A DNA stretch of 33,650 nt. It comes from Oscillospiraceae bacterium. Lineage in GTDB: Bacteria; Bacillota; Clostridia; Oscillospirales; Acutalibacteraceae. The position numbers were made by a program, and so were the translations under genes. The stretch lies in the NCBI GenBank assembly GCA_015066515.1, contig SVOH01000022.1, positions 1 through 33,650 of the forward strand, in the 5' to 3' direction. The notes below the pieces were generated by a model. It was not told the origin of the DNA. It was given only the letters and a program-made list of their open reading frames with translations, and ran no database searches. Positions 15,767-25,149 of the stretch are shown here, piece after piece; the stretch's first letter is position 1; the number at the start of each line of letters is the position of its first letter.

Positions 15767-18244
15767 TTAAACAAGACCTTCCATAAGGTTTGTTTCGGTA
15801 AAACTTTTACCGTCAAAGCGTATGGTTTTTATTTCGTATTTACCAAATTGTATTTCCATTTGTGCATCATAAAAATGCAAGATGCAATTCTGTGACTTTT
15901 CGGTTGGATTAAAGAGTCTTATAATATAACCTTCGCCATTATCGGCTTTTTTAAATGCATTTATTGTAACACAATCGGTATTAGAAAGCTTAAGTGGTGA
16001 TTTTGGTATTGTTCCAATTCCTGTTGGGTAGAATGAAAGTGTCATAGGCTTCATATTAAAGTGCTGAGCTTTTCTTGCGGCAAGAGGTCTAACGATATTG
16101 CTTTTACCAACGCTAAACAAAAAGCTAAAATCACGTTCGCCCTGTTCAATGTACGGCATATATCGGTCTTGCGGCATAACAACACGGTCGTCCACAGGAT
16201 GCGCACAGTAAGATGCTGAACGCAATAGTGTGTATTTTAATGTTCCCGATTTACTGTCAAAGCAAGAACCGTAGATACCGTTGTTTATTGCAACAAGAGT
16301 GTCATTGTTGTCCGATACATAGATGAATTTTTGAGATACGTTTTCTTCTAACTCGTCTTTAAGTTGTTCTTCACCATAAGGCTGTTCGCCAATACAAACA
16401 CTATCTTTAAGTGCGGTAGGAATATTTAGGCGCAGCATACGCTGCTTTTCGCCCCAATTCACACGTACGTCAAGCTTTAATTCGCCGTTTTCACCAAGTA
16501 TATATTTTACCACAGCATAAGAATTTTTGTAGCCAAAAACCGCTTCGATAATTGTTTGTACGTCACCATCTTCAATAATATGAACCGACGGAATTTCGTT
16601 TTCCAGATACAAGAATTCTTTTGCCTTAGCAGGAGTTAAAAGACTGAATTCGCCAAGTTTTTCTTTAAATGCGGTTACATTCATACCCCACGGGTCAAAG
16701 TCATCGTTAAATACCTCAAGACCAAATGCACCGCTTTGTACGTAGTTTTTACCGTCCTTAATGTATTCGTCAACAAGACCTGTAGCGGTGTTGATTTTGA
16801 TTTTTGTACCGCCGCGGTTAAGAATAAAGTAGCCGTTTTCTTGTGTAGCGTTAAGTGTCGGACGCTCTGGGTAGGTTTCGAAAGCGCAGTCAAAACGGTT
16901 AAGCGTCATAGGAGCAAGGGTAGCTCTTATAACTACGCGTTTTCTCCAGTTAATAGGAATAGTGCTATATTCTTTTTCGCATTGCGATGGAACAATATTA
17001 CCGTCTTTGTCGTAAACCACAGGTTTCATAAAATAAAGGTTGCGGTCTTGGTCCCAAAGGTTAAATTCACAAACAATATCCTCGGTAATTTCGTAGGGGT
17101 ATGGGTTGTAAACAAAAACGGGAATTTTATCACTGTCAGCTTTTTTCTGGCCCGATGCAAGTGCAAAAAATGCCTTTGCTTTAAGTCGTGTCAAAATTTC
17201 AATAGCGTGGTCCATCATACGAATACCCATTTCTTCAGCAGGTTGAATAGAAGAGCCGGGTAAAACATCGTGAAACTCTACCGTCATAATATCATACATA
17301 GCGTCCGAAAGTTCTTTAAATGGATACTCCATAAGGCCTTCGTTCGCTGCGTGCGAGCACATAATCTCGGTAAGGTAGTATGCGTTTTCAGCCGCCCTGT
17401 GCTTTTGTTTTACACGGATTTGTGAGGTGTAGCAGCCTACCGCCCAGCACCAAAGACTATGGTGAACCTCAGGCAAGTCGTGATGCTTTATTGTTTCGGC
17501 AAGATACTCTTCGGGTGTGGAGTGAACAAGGTCGACGCCCTTTTCTTTTAATTCTTTTTTAAGAATAATAAGGTCGTCAAGGTCTTTTTTAGAAGGACCG
17601 CCGCCGTGGTTACCGATACCCCAAAGTCGCATATTTATGTCACCGTCTGGGCACTGATTAACGGTTGCATTTATGTATTCTGCAGCGTGACCCTTTGGCG
17701 TACTGTACCAACCGTGAGGACGCATACCAACCACCTTTGAACCGTCGTAGCCTACCCAAGTATAGTCGTTGGCCGGCATTGTTAGGTGCTGTGGTTGCGG
17801 GCGCATATGTACGTAGCCCTTATAACCGCTTTTTGCCATAATTTGAACAAGACCGCGGCTGTGACCGAAAGAGTCAAAGTTAATAGCAACGTGTGGTGCT
17901 TTACCAAACTTTTCTAAAAAGTATTTTCTACCGGTGAGCATTTGACGAACAAAGCTTTCGCCAGAGGGCATATTGCAGTCGGGCTGTACGTGCCAACCGC
18001 CCATAATATGCCATTTGCCGCGCTTTACAAGGTCTTGTATACGGGCAAAAAGTGGTGGATCAAATTGTTCTATCCAATCATATAATAAGACCTCGTTGTG
18101 ACAAAAAATATAATCTTCGTATTGCTCGCAAAAATCTGCCGCTATGCGAAATGTAGAGAGCGCTTCGGCGGCGCCTTCCTCCCATTCCCATTGCCAAATA
18201 GGATCTAAGTGCGCATTGCAAATGATATAGGTTTTTTTAGCCAT
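15767..18244 (-). CDS. Alpha-mannosidase, glycoside hydrolase family 38
   Basis: 825 aa, no signal peptide, so probably cytoplasmic; expected to release alpha-mannose from short oligosaccharides. The GH38 zinc site starts with AHLDPIW (H12, D14). GGWHVQPDCNMPSGESFVRQ follows near residues 82-101. The nucleophile motif is NFDSFGHS (D124, H128 nearby), and NHGGGPS supplies the later histidine. The central helical and C-terminal beta domains are present, so it is full length. I chose ATG 18244; the frame could open six bases earlier at TTG 18250, but AAGGAGT (18258-18252) fits the ATG better. Last gene of the DUF2156-GNAT-GH38 operon, 12 nt after the GNAT gene. Mannose specificity is from family membership. 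Confidence 0.93.
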   Translation of the reverse strand: MAKKTYIICNAHLDPIWQWEWEEGAAEALSTFRIAADFCEQYEDYIFCHNEVLLYDWIEQFDPPLFARIQDLVKRGKWHIMGGWHVQPDCNMPSGESFVRQMLTGRKYFLEKFGKAPHVAINFDSFGHSRGLVQIMAKSGYKGYVHMRPQPQHLTMPANDYTWVGYDGSKVVGMRPHGWYSTPKGHAAEYINATVNQCPDGDINMRLWGIGNHGGGPSKKDLDDLIILKKELKEKGVDLVHSTPEEYLAETIKHHDLPEVHHSLWCWAVGCYTSQIRVKQKHRAAENAYYLTEIMCSHAANEGLMEYPFKELSDAMYDIMTVEFHDVLPGSSIQPAEEMGIRMMDHAIEILTRLKAKAFFALASGQKKADSDKIPVFVYNPYPYEITEDIVCEFNLWDQDRNLYFMKPVVYDKDGNIVPSQCEKEYSTIPINWRKRVVIRATLAPMTLNRFDCAFETYPERPTLNATQENGYFILNRGGTKIKINTATGLVDEYIKDGKNYVQSGAFGLEVFNDDFDPWGMNVTAFKEKLGEFSLLTPAKAKEFLYLENEIPSVHIIEDGDVQTIIEAVFGYKNSYAVVKYILGENGELKLDVRVNWGEKQRMLRLNIPTALKDSVCIGEQPYGEEQLKDELEENVSQKFIYVSDNNDTLVAINNGIYGSCFDSKSGTLKYTLLRSASYCAHPVDDRVVMPQDRYMPYIEQGERDFSFLFSVGKSNIVRPLAARKAQHFNMKPMTLSFYPTGIGTIPKSPLKLSNTDCVTINAFKKADNGEGYIIRLFNPTEKSQNCILHFYDAQMEIQFGKYEIKTIRFDGKSFTETNLMEGLV

Positions 18245-18256
18245 ATTCAAAACTCC

Positions 18257-18760
18257 TTATTCAAGTGTATATTCAAATGTTAATTTATTGATGTTATCAG
18301 GTGTTCCCTTAATCATAATAGGGTAGGTGTTTTGTGGTTTGTCACAAATAAGTGATAGCTTTTTAAATTTATCGCAAACCTCAATTACAGCATCGCAAGT
18401 TTGTCGTGTGCCTGTGATTTGCTTAAAGCCTGCCTGATTATAAAATGCAATGACACCTTCACTTGATGGCTTTAAAAAATAAAAAGCTTCTTCATTTTGT
18501 GTTTCACTAAATAATTTACTCATAAGACCCTTGTGACGAAAGTCTTTATGTGTGGTTACGGCGTAAATGTAATACGCCTTAAATTTAGTGCCTTTAAAAT
18601 TTAAAACACAGGGTATTTTAAAATACATTGCTGCTACAACATCATCTATTTCAAGTGTTTCAACATTGTCAAAAAATGAGTCAAACAGCATAGAATCAAA
18701 CTCTTTATCCTCGCCAAAAGCATCATTATATAATTTTTTACATTGTTCGAAAATGGTCAT
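18257..18760 (-). CDS. GNAT-family N-acetyltransferase
   Basis: 167 aa, GNAT fold. The acetyl-CoA pyrophosphate-binding segment is YAVTTHKDFRHKGLMSKLF, with RHKGLM standing for the Q/R-x-x-G-x-G/A loop. EGVIAFYNQAGFK is the typical strand 6/7 motif. The acceptor substrate cannot be told. The start is ATG 18760, which overlaps the upstream TGA as ATGA, with AAGGAA upstream; an in-frame ATG at 18781 lies inside the preceding gene and has no spaced ribosome site. Translationally coupled to the DUF2156 gene, an arrangement that suggests the two modify the same or related targets. Confidence 0.85.
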   Translation of the reverse strand: MTIFEQCKKLYNDAFGEDKEFDSMLFDSFFDNVETLEIDDVVAAMYFKIPCVLNFKGTKFKAYYIYAVTTHKDFRHKGLMSKLFSETQNEEAFYFLKPSSEGVIAFYNQAGFKQITGTRQTCDAVIEVCDKFKKLSLICDKPQNTYPIMIKGTPDNINKLTFEYTLE

Positions 18761-19635
18761 ATACTTTCCTTTTTGGTACATAGATATTTTGGTAATATTA
18801 TTTCAGGCTTATAAGAAAGCTTTGATTTACGAAGTCCATCAATTCCCAAATCGTTTTCGCGGTTAATATATCTGTAATCATTAAGATTGTGTGATGCAAA
18901 TTCACGATTGATAACGGTGTAGGCAGTTTCGTACCCTAATATTGCTTTTTCGATATGAATGTCGTAAATGTTGTTATTAATAGGTGAACCAAGGGTGAAG
19001 GCTACAACCCTGTTGTCAACAATAATTGCACCGCCCGTAACGTCAAGAGTATCCATATTTTTAAGCATAAAATCAATGCCGTGCATTTCACTTGTTAGTC
19101 CCACATCGGTATCATCGTTGTGTTGACGGTACCATATTCTAGCACATTCCCTAACTTTTTCGATATTATTACTTGCTATGTCTTCATAATGCCAATTAAA
19201 TTGCTTTGAAAAAGAGGAAATGTGATTTCGCTTGGAATGATATTTCTTGCCTGACAAATTAATAAGGTCGCTCGAGTTGTAAATATAATCAAACTCGCTG
19301 GGAATTTCATGAAAGTCATAATATTCACCGTAAAGCCTTTTAAAAGTTTGAAAACGTTCACCCTCTTGAGCCCAAATGTTTGGAAAATTATTTTCTGATT
19401 TTATAATTTTTTCCAGTCCTTTGGCCACATTGCCAAAGGGTACGCTGTAAGACTCGTTGTTATTGGAACAGGTTTTTAAATACAATGTATCGTCTTCAAT
19501 ACAGTAGTAGTTGTTATAAAGTGGTTGCCATATAAGTAAATTTATAAAGGCTATTTCACATGTGAGTTCTTGTGCACTTTTAAAAAAGGCTTCAAGCTTT
19601 TCTTTATCGCCAAGTTCGATTTTTTTAAAATTCAT
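18757..19635 (-). CDS. DUF2156 (phosphatidylglycerol lysyltransferase C-terminal-like) protein
   Basis: 292 aa, soluble, resembling the PF09924 family: a tandem GNAT-like fold related to the catalytic domain of MprF lysyl-phosphatidylglycerol synthases, but without membrane helices. The supporting segments are LSGKKYHSKRNHISSF (about residues 125-140), GGAIIVDNRVVAFTLG (strand 4-5 region) and the C-terminal INRENDLGIDGLRKSKLSYKP. In this stand-alone form the substrate is unknown; transfer of an aminoacyl or acyl group is a family-based guess. It heads the minus-strand operon and ends in an ATGA overlap with the GNAT gene. The ribosome site (AAGGT about 10 nt upstream) is weak. Confidence 0.8.
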   Translation of the reverse strand: MNFKKIELGDKEKLEAFFKSAQELTCEIAFINLLIWQPLYNNYYCIEDDTLYLKTCSNNNESYSVPFGNVAKGLEKIIKSENNFPNIWAQEGERFQTFKRLYGEYYDFHEIPSEFDYIYNSSDLINLSGKKYHSKRNHISSFSKQFNWHYEDIASNNIEKVRECARIWYRQHNDDTDVGLTSEMHGIDFMLKNMDTLDVTGGAIIVDNRVVAFTLGSPINNNIYDIHIEKAILGYETAYTVINREFASHNLNDYRYINRENDLGIDGLRKSKLSYKPEIILPKYLCTKKESI

Positions 19636-19661
19636 TTTTTCAAGACCTTAGTTTTTTTAAA

Positions 19662-19691
19662 ATAATACCACATTTTATCTTTAATATTCAA
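19662..19691 (-). promoter_or_regulatory. Promoter for the DUF2156-GNAT-GH38 operon
   Basis: On the minus strand: TTGAAT (19691-19686), 18-nt spacer, TATTAT (19667-19662), placing the start near 19655, about 20 nt before the ATG. Confidence 0.6.
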
Positions 19692-19727
19692 CAAAAAAAT
19701 TACATATTTTGTTAATGCGTACATATG

Positions 19728-19747
19728 TTGTGTTTGAAAAAACACAA
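19728..19747. repeat. Perfect 8-bp inverted repeat between divergent operons
   Basis: TTGTGTTT-GAAA-AAACACAA. It lies in the 217-nt gap between the minus-strand DUF2156 promoter and the glycogen phosphorylase promoter. There is no T run, so it is not a terminator. It may be a regulator site or chance in A/T-rich DNA. The rest of the gap shows nothing I recognise. Confidence 0.35.
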
Positions 19748-19852
19748 ATTTATAGCAAAAATGTATAAAATATTTTTTAAGATATCGCGATTAAGAGGTT
19801 GACTTTGTGCATATTATACAAAAAAGCACCTGAATATTGTTTTTAGTAACAC

Positions 19853-19881
19853 TTGAAAAAAGAATTCGAATATTGTATTAT
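19853..19881 (+). promoter_or_regulatory. Sigma-A promoter for glgP-GH13 operon
   Basis: TTGAAA (19853-19858), 17-nt spacer, TATTAT (19876-19881); a TATAAT also occurs at 19879 with a 20-nt spacer. It shows that the frame upstream of ATG 19933 is leader, not coding. Confidence 0.75.
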
Positions 19882-19932
19882 AATAAAGTAAATAATAAAA
19901 TTAAAAAAATATCTTTTTATGGAGATGTTATT

Positions 19933-22335
19933 ATGACAAAATATACAATTACAGCACTTAAGGATATGTTAGAGAAAAAACTCTCTCACAACTTTGGTGT
20001 AACACCCGATCAGGCATCGGATGATATTTTTTACAAGGCAACGGTACTTGTGCTACTTGATATTATGAGTGAGCGCAAGGCAGAGTTTAAAAAAGCGGTT
20101 GATGAGCAAGAAAGTAAAACTATATACTATTTGAGTATGGAGTTTTTGATGGGTCGTTCACTTAAGAATAACCTTTATAACCTTGACCTTACCGAGACAA
20201 TGCGTAAAGCACTTAAAAGCTACAAGGTAAATCTTGATAACCTTTTTGAGCTTGAACCTGACGCAGGTCTGGGTAATGGCGGCTTAGGTAGACTTGCTGC
20301 ATGTTTCCTAGATGGACTTTCAAGCAGCAGTTATTCTGCGATGGGTTATTGCATTAAGTATGAGCTAGGTATTTTCCGTCAAAAATTGGTTGACGGTTGG
20401 CAGACTGAAATGCCTGATTTTTGGCTTCCGGGCGGTGAAGTGTGGCTTGAACCACGCCCACACTCTGCTGTAGACGTTCATTTTGACGGTTATATCGATG
20501 ACTGGTGGGATAATAACTATCACCACGTTGAGCACAAAGATTATCACAATGTTCGCGCAATGCCATACGACCTTAAATGCGCCGGAAAAGACGGTAAAAC
20601 TGTAAACGTATTACGTCTTTGGAGCGCTGAATGTCAGGATTTTGATATGTCGGCATTTAGTCAAGGCGATTATGTTAGAGCTATTGAACAGCGCGCATCA
20701 GCAGAGGCTATTTCTAAAATTCTTTATCCCGAAGACAAACACCCCGAGGGTAAATCTCTTCGTCTTCGTCAGCAGTATTTTCTTGTTTCTGCATCAGTTC
20801 AAGATATACTTAACCGTCATATGCGCAAGTATAACACACTTGAGAATTTGCCTGACAAGGTTGCAATTCACATTAATGATACGCATCCAACACTCGCAAT
20901 ACCAGAGCTTATGCGTTTGCTTCTTGACGAGTGCGGTTACTCATGGGAAAAGGCTTGGGATTTGGTAACACGTACAGTGGCTTACACTAATCACACTATT
21001 ATGGCTGAAGCGCTTGAGTGTTGGCAGATAAACTTGTTTAAAGACAGAATGCCGCGTATTTATCAAATAGTTCAAGAAATTGACCGCAGATACCGTGAAG
21101 AAGTTATCTCAAAAACCGGTGACTTCGCACTTGCCGAGCGCACTGCTATTATTTCGGGCGGTGTAGTTCGTATGGCAAATTTATGTGTAGCGGCATCACA
21201 CACTGTAAACGGTGTATCAAAGCTTCATAGCGATATTATTAAAGACCAGCTCTTTAATGATTACTATAAGATGGCACCCGATAAGTTTACCAATGTTACC
21301 AACGGTATTGCTCACCGTAGATGGTTGTGTCAGGCAAATCCTGAGCTTACAGCGTTTATTACCGAGCTTATCGGTGATGGCTTTATAAAGGACGCATCAC
21401 AGCTTGAAAAACTGATGGCTTTTGCCGATGATAAAACTGTTCTTAATCGTCTTGCGGAAATCAAATACAGCAATAAAGTGCGCCTTGCAAACTACGTAAA
21501 ACAAAATATGGGCATTGATATTGACCCGAATTCCGTAGTTGATATGCAGGTTAAGCGTTTGCACGAGTATAAGCGGCAGCATATGAATGCACTTCATATA
21601 ATCACCGATTATCTTTATCTTAAAAATAATCCAAACGCTCCATTTACACCAAAGACTTATATTTTTGGTGCAAAAGCGGCGCCAGGTTACCTCTTTGCAA
21701 AAGAGATTATTCAAATGATTTACAAGTTGTCGGTAGTTATTAATAATGACCGTGCCGTAAACGACAAGCTAAAGGTGTTGTTCCTTGAGGATTATCGTGT
21801 AACGCTGGCAGAGCTTATGATTCCAGCTGCCGAAATCAGTGAGCAGATTTCACTCGCTTCTACCGAGGCTTCGGGTACCGGTAATATGAAGTTTATGATG
21901 AACGGTGCTGTTACCTTAGGTACCGAGGACGGCGCAAATGTTGAAATTCATTCAGCTGTGGGTGACGACAATATTATTATTTTTGGTATGCAAACACCCG
22001 AAGTATTAAAAATTCAAAAAACAGGCTACAGCCCAATGCAGTATTATAACAACAATGCTGATTTGCGCCACGCACTAGATTTTATAGGCCGTGGTATTGA
22101 CGGCAAGCAGTTTGATAATATTTATAATACTCTTAAAAATGTTGACACTTATATGGCGCTTGCGGATTATGCAGATTACTGTGAAGCGCATAAAAAAGCT
22201 ATGGAGCTTTATAATAAGCCTGAAATTTGGAATAAGATGTCACTTACCAACATTGCTGCTTCGGGTATATTTGCAGCCGACCGTTCAATAAACGATTACG
22301 CAAAGAATATTTGGGGACTTGACAAAGTTAAGTAA
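19933..22335 (+). CDS. glgP: Glycogen/starch (maltodextrin) phosphorylase, GT35
   Basis: 800 aa cytoplasmic enzyme that phosphorolyses alpha-1,4-glucan ends to glucose-1-phosphate. The family blocks are visible: YYLSMEFLMGRSL, DAGLGNGGLGRLAACFLDG, the HINDTHPTLAIPELMR block, RRWLCQANP, VKRLHEYKRQ, and the pyridoxal-phosphate block EASGTGNMKFMMNGA, whose lysine holds the cofactor, followed by LGTEDGANVE. Length is normal. The start is ATG 19933 with GGAGA at 19921-19925; the frame is open further upstream to 19837, but that contains the promoter. The GH13 gene begins about 18 nt after the stop, so both degrade the same polymer. No allosteric N-terminal extension is obvious. Confidence 0.95.
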   Translation: MTKYTITALKDMLEKKLSHNFGVTPDQASDDIFYKATVLVLLDIMSERKAEFKKAVDEQESKTIYYLSMEFLMGRSLKNNLYNLDLTETMRKALKSYKVNLDNLFELEPDAGLGNGGLGRLAACFLDGLSSSSYSAMGYCIKYELGIFRQKLVDGWQTEMPDFWLPGGEVWLEPRPHSAVDVHFDGYIDDWWDNNYHHVEHKDYHNVRAMPYDLKCAGKDGKTVNVLRLWSAECQDFDMSAFSQGDYVRAIEQRASAEAISKILYPEDKHPEGKSLRLRQQYFLVSASVQDILNRHMRKYNTLENLPDKVAIHINDTHPTLAIPELMRLLLDECGYSWEKAWDLVTRTVAYTNHTIMAEALECWQINLFKDRMPRIYQIVQEIDRRYREEVISKTGDFALAERTAIISGGVVRMANLCVAASHTVNGVSKLHSDIIKDQLFNDYYKMAPDKFTNVTNGIAHRRWLCQANPELTAFITELIGDGFIKDASQLEKLMAFADDKTVLNRLAEIKYSNKVRLANYVKQNMGIDIDPNSVVDMQVKRLHEYKRQHMNALHIITDYLYLKNNPNAPFTPKTYIFGAKAAPGYLFAKEIIQMIYKLSVVINNDRAVNDKLKVLFLEDYRVTLAELMIPAAEISEQISLASTEASGTGNMKFMMNGAVTLGTEDGANVEIHSAVGDDNIIIFGMQTPEVLKIQKTGYSPMQYYNNNADLRHALDFIGRGIDGKQFDNIYNTLKNVDTYMALADYADYCEAHKKAMELYNKPEIWNKMSLTNIAASGIFAADRSINDYAKNIWGLDKVK

Positions 22336-22353
22336 TTTTTAAGGATGATGGGT

Positions 22354-24213
22354 GTGAATTACTATCCCTTTGATTCGCGAAACAATTTATATCGTTCTTA
22401 TCTTGGAGCCGTACCCGCAAACGAAAGTTTGCGGCTACGGCTACTCTTGCATAAAGACGCGTGTGTGTACGATGCGTTTTTGCGTATTGTAAATGACAGT
22501 GATAATTCGCTTTGCGAGGTAAAAATGTCGCCCACAAACGAGTGGCTTTATGACTATCAGTTTTTTGACTGCGATGTAAAGTTTCCACAAGGACTATATT
22601 GGTACGATTTTCGTTATACCAGTGCATATGGTGAATTCTTTGTAATAAAGAGTGAAAACAGCTTAGGAATTGTGTCACAAACACAGGGTGAACGTTTTCA
22701 ACTAACCGTTTACGATGAAAACTTTACTACACCTGATTGGCTAAAGGGCGGTCTTATTTATCAAATTTTTCCTGATCGTTTTTATAACTCAGGAAGTAAA
22801 AAATCAGATGTTCCGCAAGATCGTTTTATATGTGGCGATTGGAACAGAATACCGGAATATCGTCAAAATAACGGACTATGTTCTTTGGGTAACGATTACT
22901 ACGGTGGTGACCTTGCGGGCATAGAGCAAAAATTACCTTACCTTAAAGAATTGGGCGTTACCTGCGTGTATCTTAACCCAATATTTGAGGCTCATTCAAA
23001 TCACCGTTATAATACTGCAAATTACGAAAATGTTGATATGCTTTTAGGTGATGAAAATGACCTTGTAAGTCTTTGTGAAAAGGCTGAAAAGCAGGGCATT
23101 AAGATAATTCTTGACGGTGTATTTTCACACACGGGCGACGATAGTGTTTACTTTAACCGTACAGGACGTTATGGCGATGGCGGTGCATATCGCGATTATA
23201 ATTCTATATATCGCGAGTGGTTTAAATTTTATGATTATCCAAACGGATATGACGCTTGGTGGGGCGTAAAAACGCTGCCCGAAACCAATGAGGACAACGA
23301 TAGCTATACCGACTATATCACAGGTGAAAACGGTATTTTGCGAAAGTATTTGCGTCTTGGTATTGGTGGCTGGCGACTTGACGTTGCCGACGAATTGCCA
23401 GATAAATTCTTAGATAAATTGCGTACGGCTGTAAAGACCGAAAAAAGTGATGCCTATATTTTGGGTGAGGTTTGGGAGGACGCCAGCAATAAAATAAGTT
23501 ATGGTGCGCGCCGTAAGTTTTTGCGTGGATCACAGTTAGATAGCGTTATGAATTATCCCTTTGCCAATGCGATAATTGAGTTTGTAAAGCATGGTGGCGG
23601 TAATGTGCTTAGCGAAACGGTGCATACAGTACTCGAAAACTATCCAAAATGTTCGGTAGATACGCTTATGAACCATCTTGGCACCCACGATACCGCAAGA
23701 GTGCTTACTATGCTTGGAAGAAGTGACAGCTTTATAGGTGACCGCGCTTGGCAGTCACAGCAAAAGCTTTCCGAATATGAGTATAATCAGGGTATAAAGC
23801 GATTAAAGGCAGCGGCTGTTATTCAGTATACACTGCCTGGTGTACCGTCGCTGTTTTATGGTGATGAAGCAGGGGTAGAAGGCTATGGCGACCCATTTTG
23901 TCGTGCAACATATCCTTGGGGAAAAGAAAATGAGGAGCTTTTAAGTTTTTATAAGGAATTAGGAAAAATTCGTAAAAATTGTAAAGCCTTTATTGACGGC
24001 GATTTTTATACTGTTTTGGCAAATGAAAATGCAATCGCCTATACGCGAAAAAGCGATAAATCAATGGTATTTATTGCTGTAAATCGCGGCGAGGATGCCA
24101 TTTGTTTAGCCGTGCCTCAAGAATTTAAGGAATGCAAAAAAGCATTTGGCAAAGCAGTAACTAACGACGAAATTGTTCTGAATGAATGTGAATATTGTAT
24201 TATTTATAAATAA
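22354..24213 (+). CDS. GH13 alpha-glucan hydrolase (neopullulanase / cyclomaltodextrinase-like)
   Basis: About 619 aa, no signal peptide, so it is intracellular. An N-terminal beta domain (about 1-125) of the type found in neopullulanases precedes the catalytic barrel that starts at LIYQIFPDRFYN. GH13 regions: DGVFSHTG (region I), GGWRLDVADEL (region II, nucleophile Asp), ILGEVWED (acid/base Glu), NHLGTHDTAR (region IV Asp). YGDEAGVEG follows. It most likely cuts maltodextrins or limit dextrins and feeds the phosphorylase. The start is uncertain. ATG 22345 and 22348 sit on or next to AAGGA (22341-22345), whereas GTG 22354 has an 8-nt spacing and gives MNYYPFDSRN. Alpha-1,6 versus alpha-1,4 specificity cannot be read. 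Confidence 0.88.
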   Translation: MNYYPFDSRNNLYRSYLGAVPANESLRLRLLLHKDACVYDAFLRIVNDSDNSLCEVKMSPTNEWLYDYQFFDCDVKFPQGLYWYDFRYTSAYGEFFVIKSENSLGIVSQTQGERFQLTVYDENFTTPDWLKGGLIYQIFPDRFYNSGSKKSDVPQDRFICGDWNRIPEYRQNNGLCSLGNDYYGGDLAGIEQKLPYLKELGVTCVYLNPIFEAHSNHRYNTANYENVDMLLGDENDLVSLCEKAEKQGIKIILDGVFSHTGDDSVYFNRTGRYGDGGAYRDYNSIYREWFKFYDYPNGYDAWWGVKTLPETNEDNDSYTDYITGENGILRKYLRLGIGGWRLDVADELPDKFLDKLRTAVKTEKSDAYILGEVWEDASNKISYGARRKFLRGSQLDSVMNYPFANAIIEFVKHGGGNVLSETVHTVLENYPKCSVDTLMNHLGTHDTARVLTMLGRSDSFIGDRAWQSQQKLSEYEYNQGIKRLKAAAVIQYTLPGVPSLFYGDEAGVEGYGDPFCRATYPWGKENEELLSFYKELGKIRKNCKAFIDGDFYTVLANENAIAYTRKSDKSMVFIAVNRGEDAICLAVPQEFKECKKAFGKAVTNDEIVLNECEYCIIYK

Positions 24214-24233
24214 AATTATTGTTTTATTTATAA
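24204..24233. repeat. A/T-only 12-bp inverted repeat after the GH13 gene
   Basis: TTATAAATAAAA (24204-24215) and TTTTATTTATAA (24222-24233) with a 6-nt loop, spanning the GH13 stop codon and the -35 of the next promoter. It may slow polymerase or end transcription weakly; without G/C pairs I do not call it a terminator. Confidence 0.4.
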
Positions 24234-24247
24234 TTTAGTGTTATAAT
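24219..24247 (+). promoter_or_regulatory. Promoter for the degV gene
   Basis: TTGTTT (24219-24224), 17-nt spacer, TATAAT (24242-24247), with TG at 24239-24240 forming an extended -10. Confidence 0.75.
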
Positions 24248-24278
24248 CTTGATGAAATAAAAATTTTGGAGGATAAAT

Positions 24279-25136
24279 ATGGCTAAGATTATTATATCAA
24301 GTGATAGCACCTGTGATTTAAGTGCAGAACTTAAAGAGAGATACGGTGTAAAAATTATACCTCTTGGCATTACTTTAGGCACCGAGGTTTACCGTGACGG
24401 TGTAGATATTACACCAGACGATATTTACGCACACCACGCTAAAACCGGCGAGTTGCCAAAGACCACCGCCGCAAATGTTGGCGAGTGTATTGATTATTTT
24501 ACCGACCTTACTAAAGACGGCGATGCTGTAATTCACTTTACAATCAGTTCTACAATGTCTTCTACCTACAACAACACCTGTATGGCGGCAGAGGATTTTG
24601 AAAATGTATATGTTATAGATGCCCAAAATCTCTCAACAGGTAGCGGTCTTTTGGTGGTTGCTGCGGCTGAAATGGCTCAAAGCGGTATGAAGGCTGAGGA
24701 TATAGTGGCAGAAATCGAAAAATTAAAGCCTTGCGTTGACGCATCATTTGTTATTGACAGTCTTGAATACTTGCACAAGGGTGGTCGTTGCTCGGCTCTT
24801 GCTATGCTTGGCGCAAATTTGCTTAAGCTTAAGCCTTGTATCGAGGTTAAAAACGGTAGCATGGGCGTTGGTAAAAAATATCGTGGCGTATATGGTCGTG
24901 TGCTTACAGAATATGTTGACGAGCGACTTCAAAATGTGGCTGACATTGACACAAGTCGTGTGTTTGTAACCCATGCAGGCTGTGATATTGATATTGTAAA
25001 TGCTGTTGTAGAGCAGGTTAAGTCGAAGGGCATCTTTAAAGAGGTGTTCTTGACCCGTGCCGGCTGTACAGTATCATCACACTGCGGCGCAAATACATTG
25101 GGTGTTTTGTTTGTTCGCAAGTCACCAATCGAATAA
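24279..25136 (+). CDS. DegV family fatty-acid-binding protein
   Basis: 285 aa, cytoplasmic, DegV/FakB family. It begins with the characteristic IIISSDSTCDLS and IIPLGITLGTEVYRDGVDIT. The ISSTMSSTYNN loop contacts the fatty-acid carboxylate in this family, and SLEYLHKGGRCSALAMLGANLLKLKPCIEV is the second hallmark. Such proteins present exogenous fatty acids to FakA for phosphorylation, but no fakA gene is here, so use in phospholipid synthesis is inferred. The ribosome site GGAGGA is at 24268-24273. It has its own promoter and two hairpins downstream. Confidence 0.93.
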   Translation: MAKIIISSDSTCDLSAELKERYGVKIIPLGITLGTEVYRDGVDITPDDIYAHHAKTGELPKTTAANVGECIDYFTDLTKDGDAVIHFTISSTMSSTYNNTCMAAEDFENVYVIDAQNLSTGSGLLVVAAAEMAQSGMKAEDIVAEIEKLKPCVDASFVIDSLEYLHKGGRCSALAMLGANLLKLKPCIEVKNGSMGVGKKYRGVYGRVLTEYVDERLQNVADIDTSRVFVTHAGCDIDIVNAVVEQVKSKGIFKEVFLTRAGCTVSSHCGANTLGVLFVRKSPIE

Positions 25137-25149
25137 TTCAGCATACAAT

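Noticed and set aside
19799-19817. TTGACT at 19799 with TATTAT at 19812 as a promoter
   Set aside because: The spacer is only 7 nt; the pair at 19853/19876 has 17 nt.
24204-24233. Terminator after the GH13 gene
   Set aside because: The stem is entirely A/T and overlaps the next promoter; listed only as a repeat.
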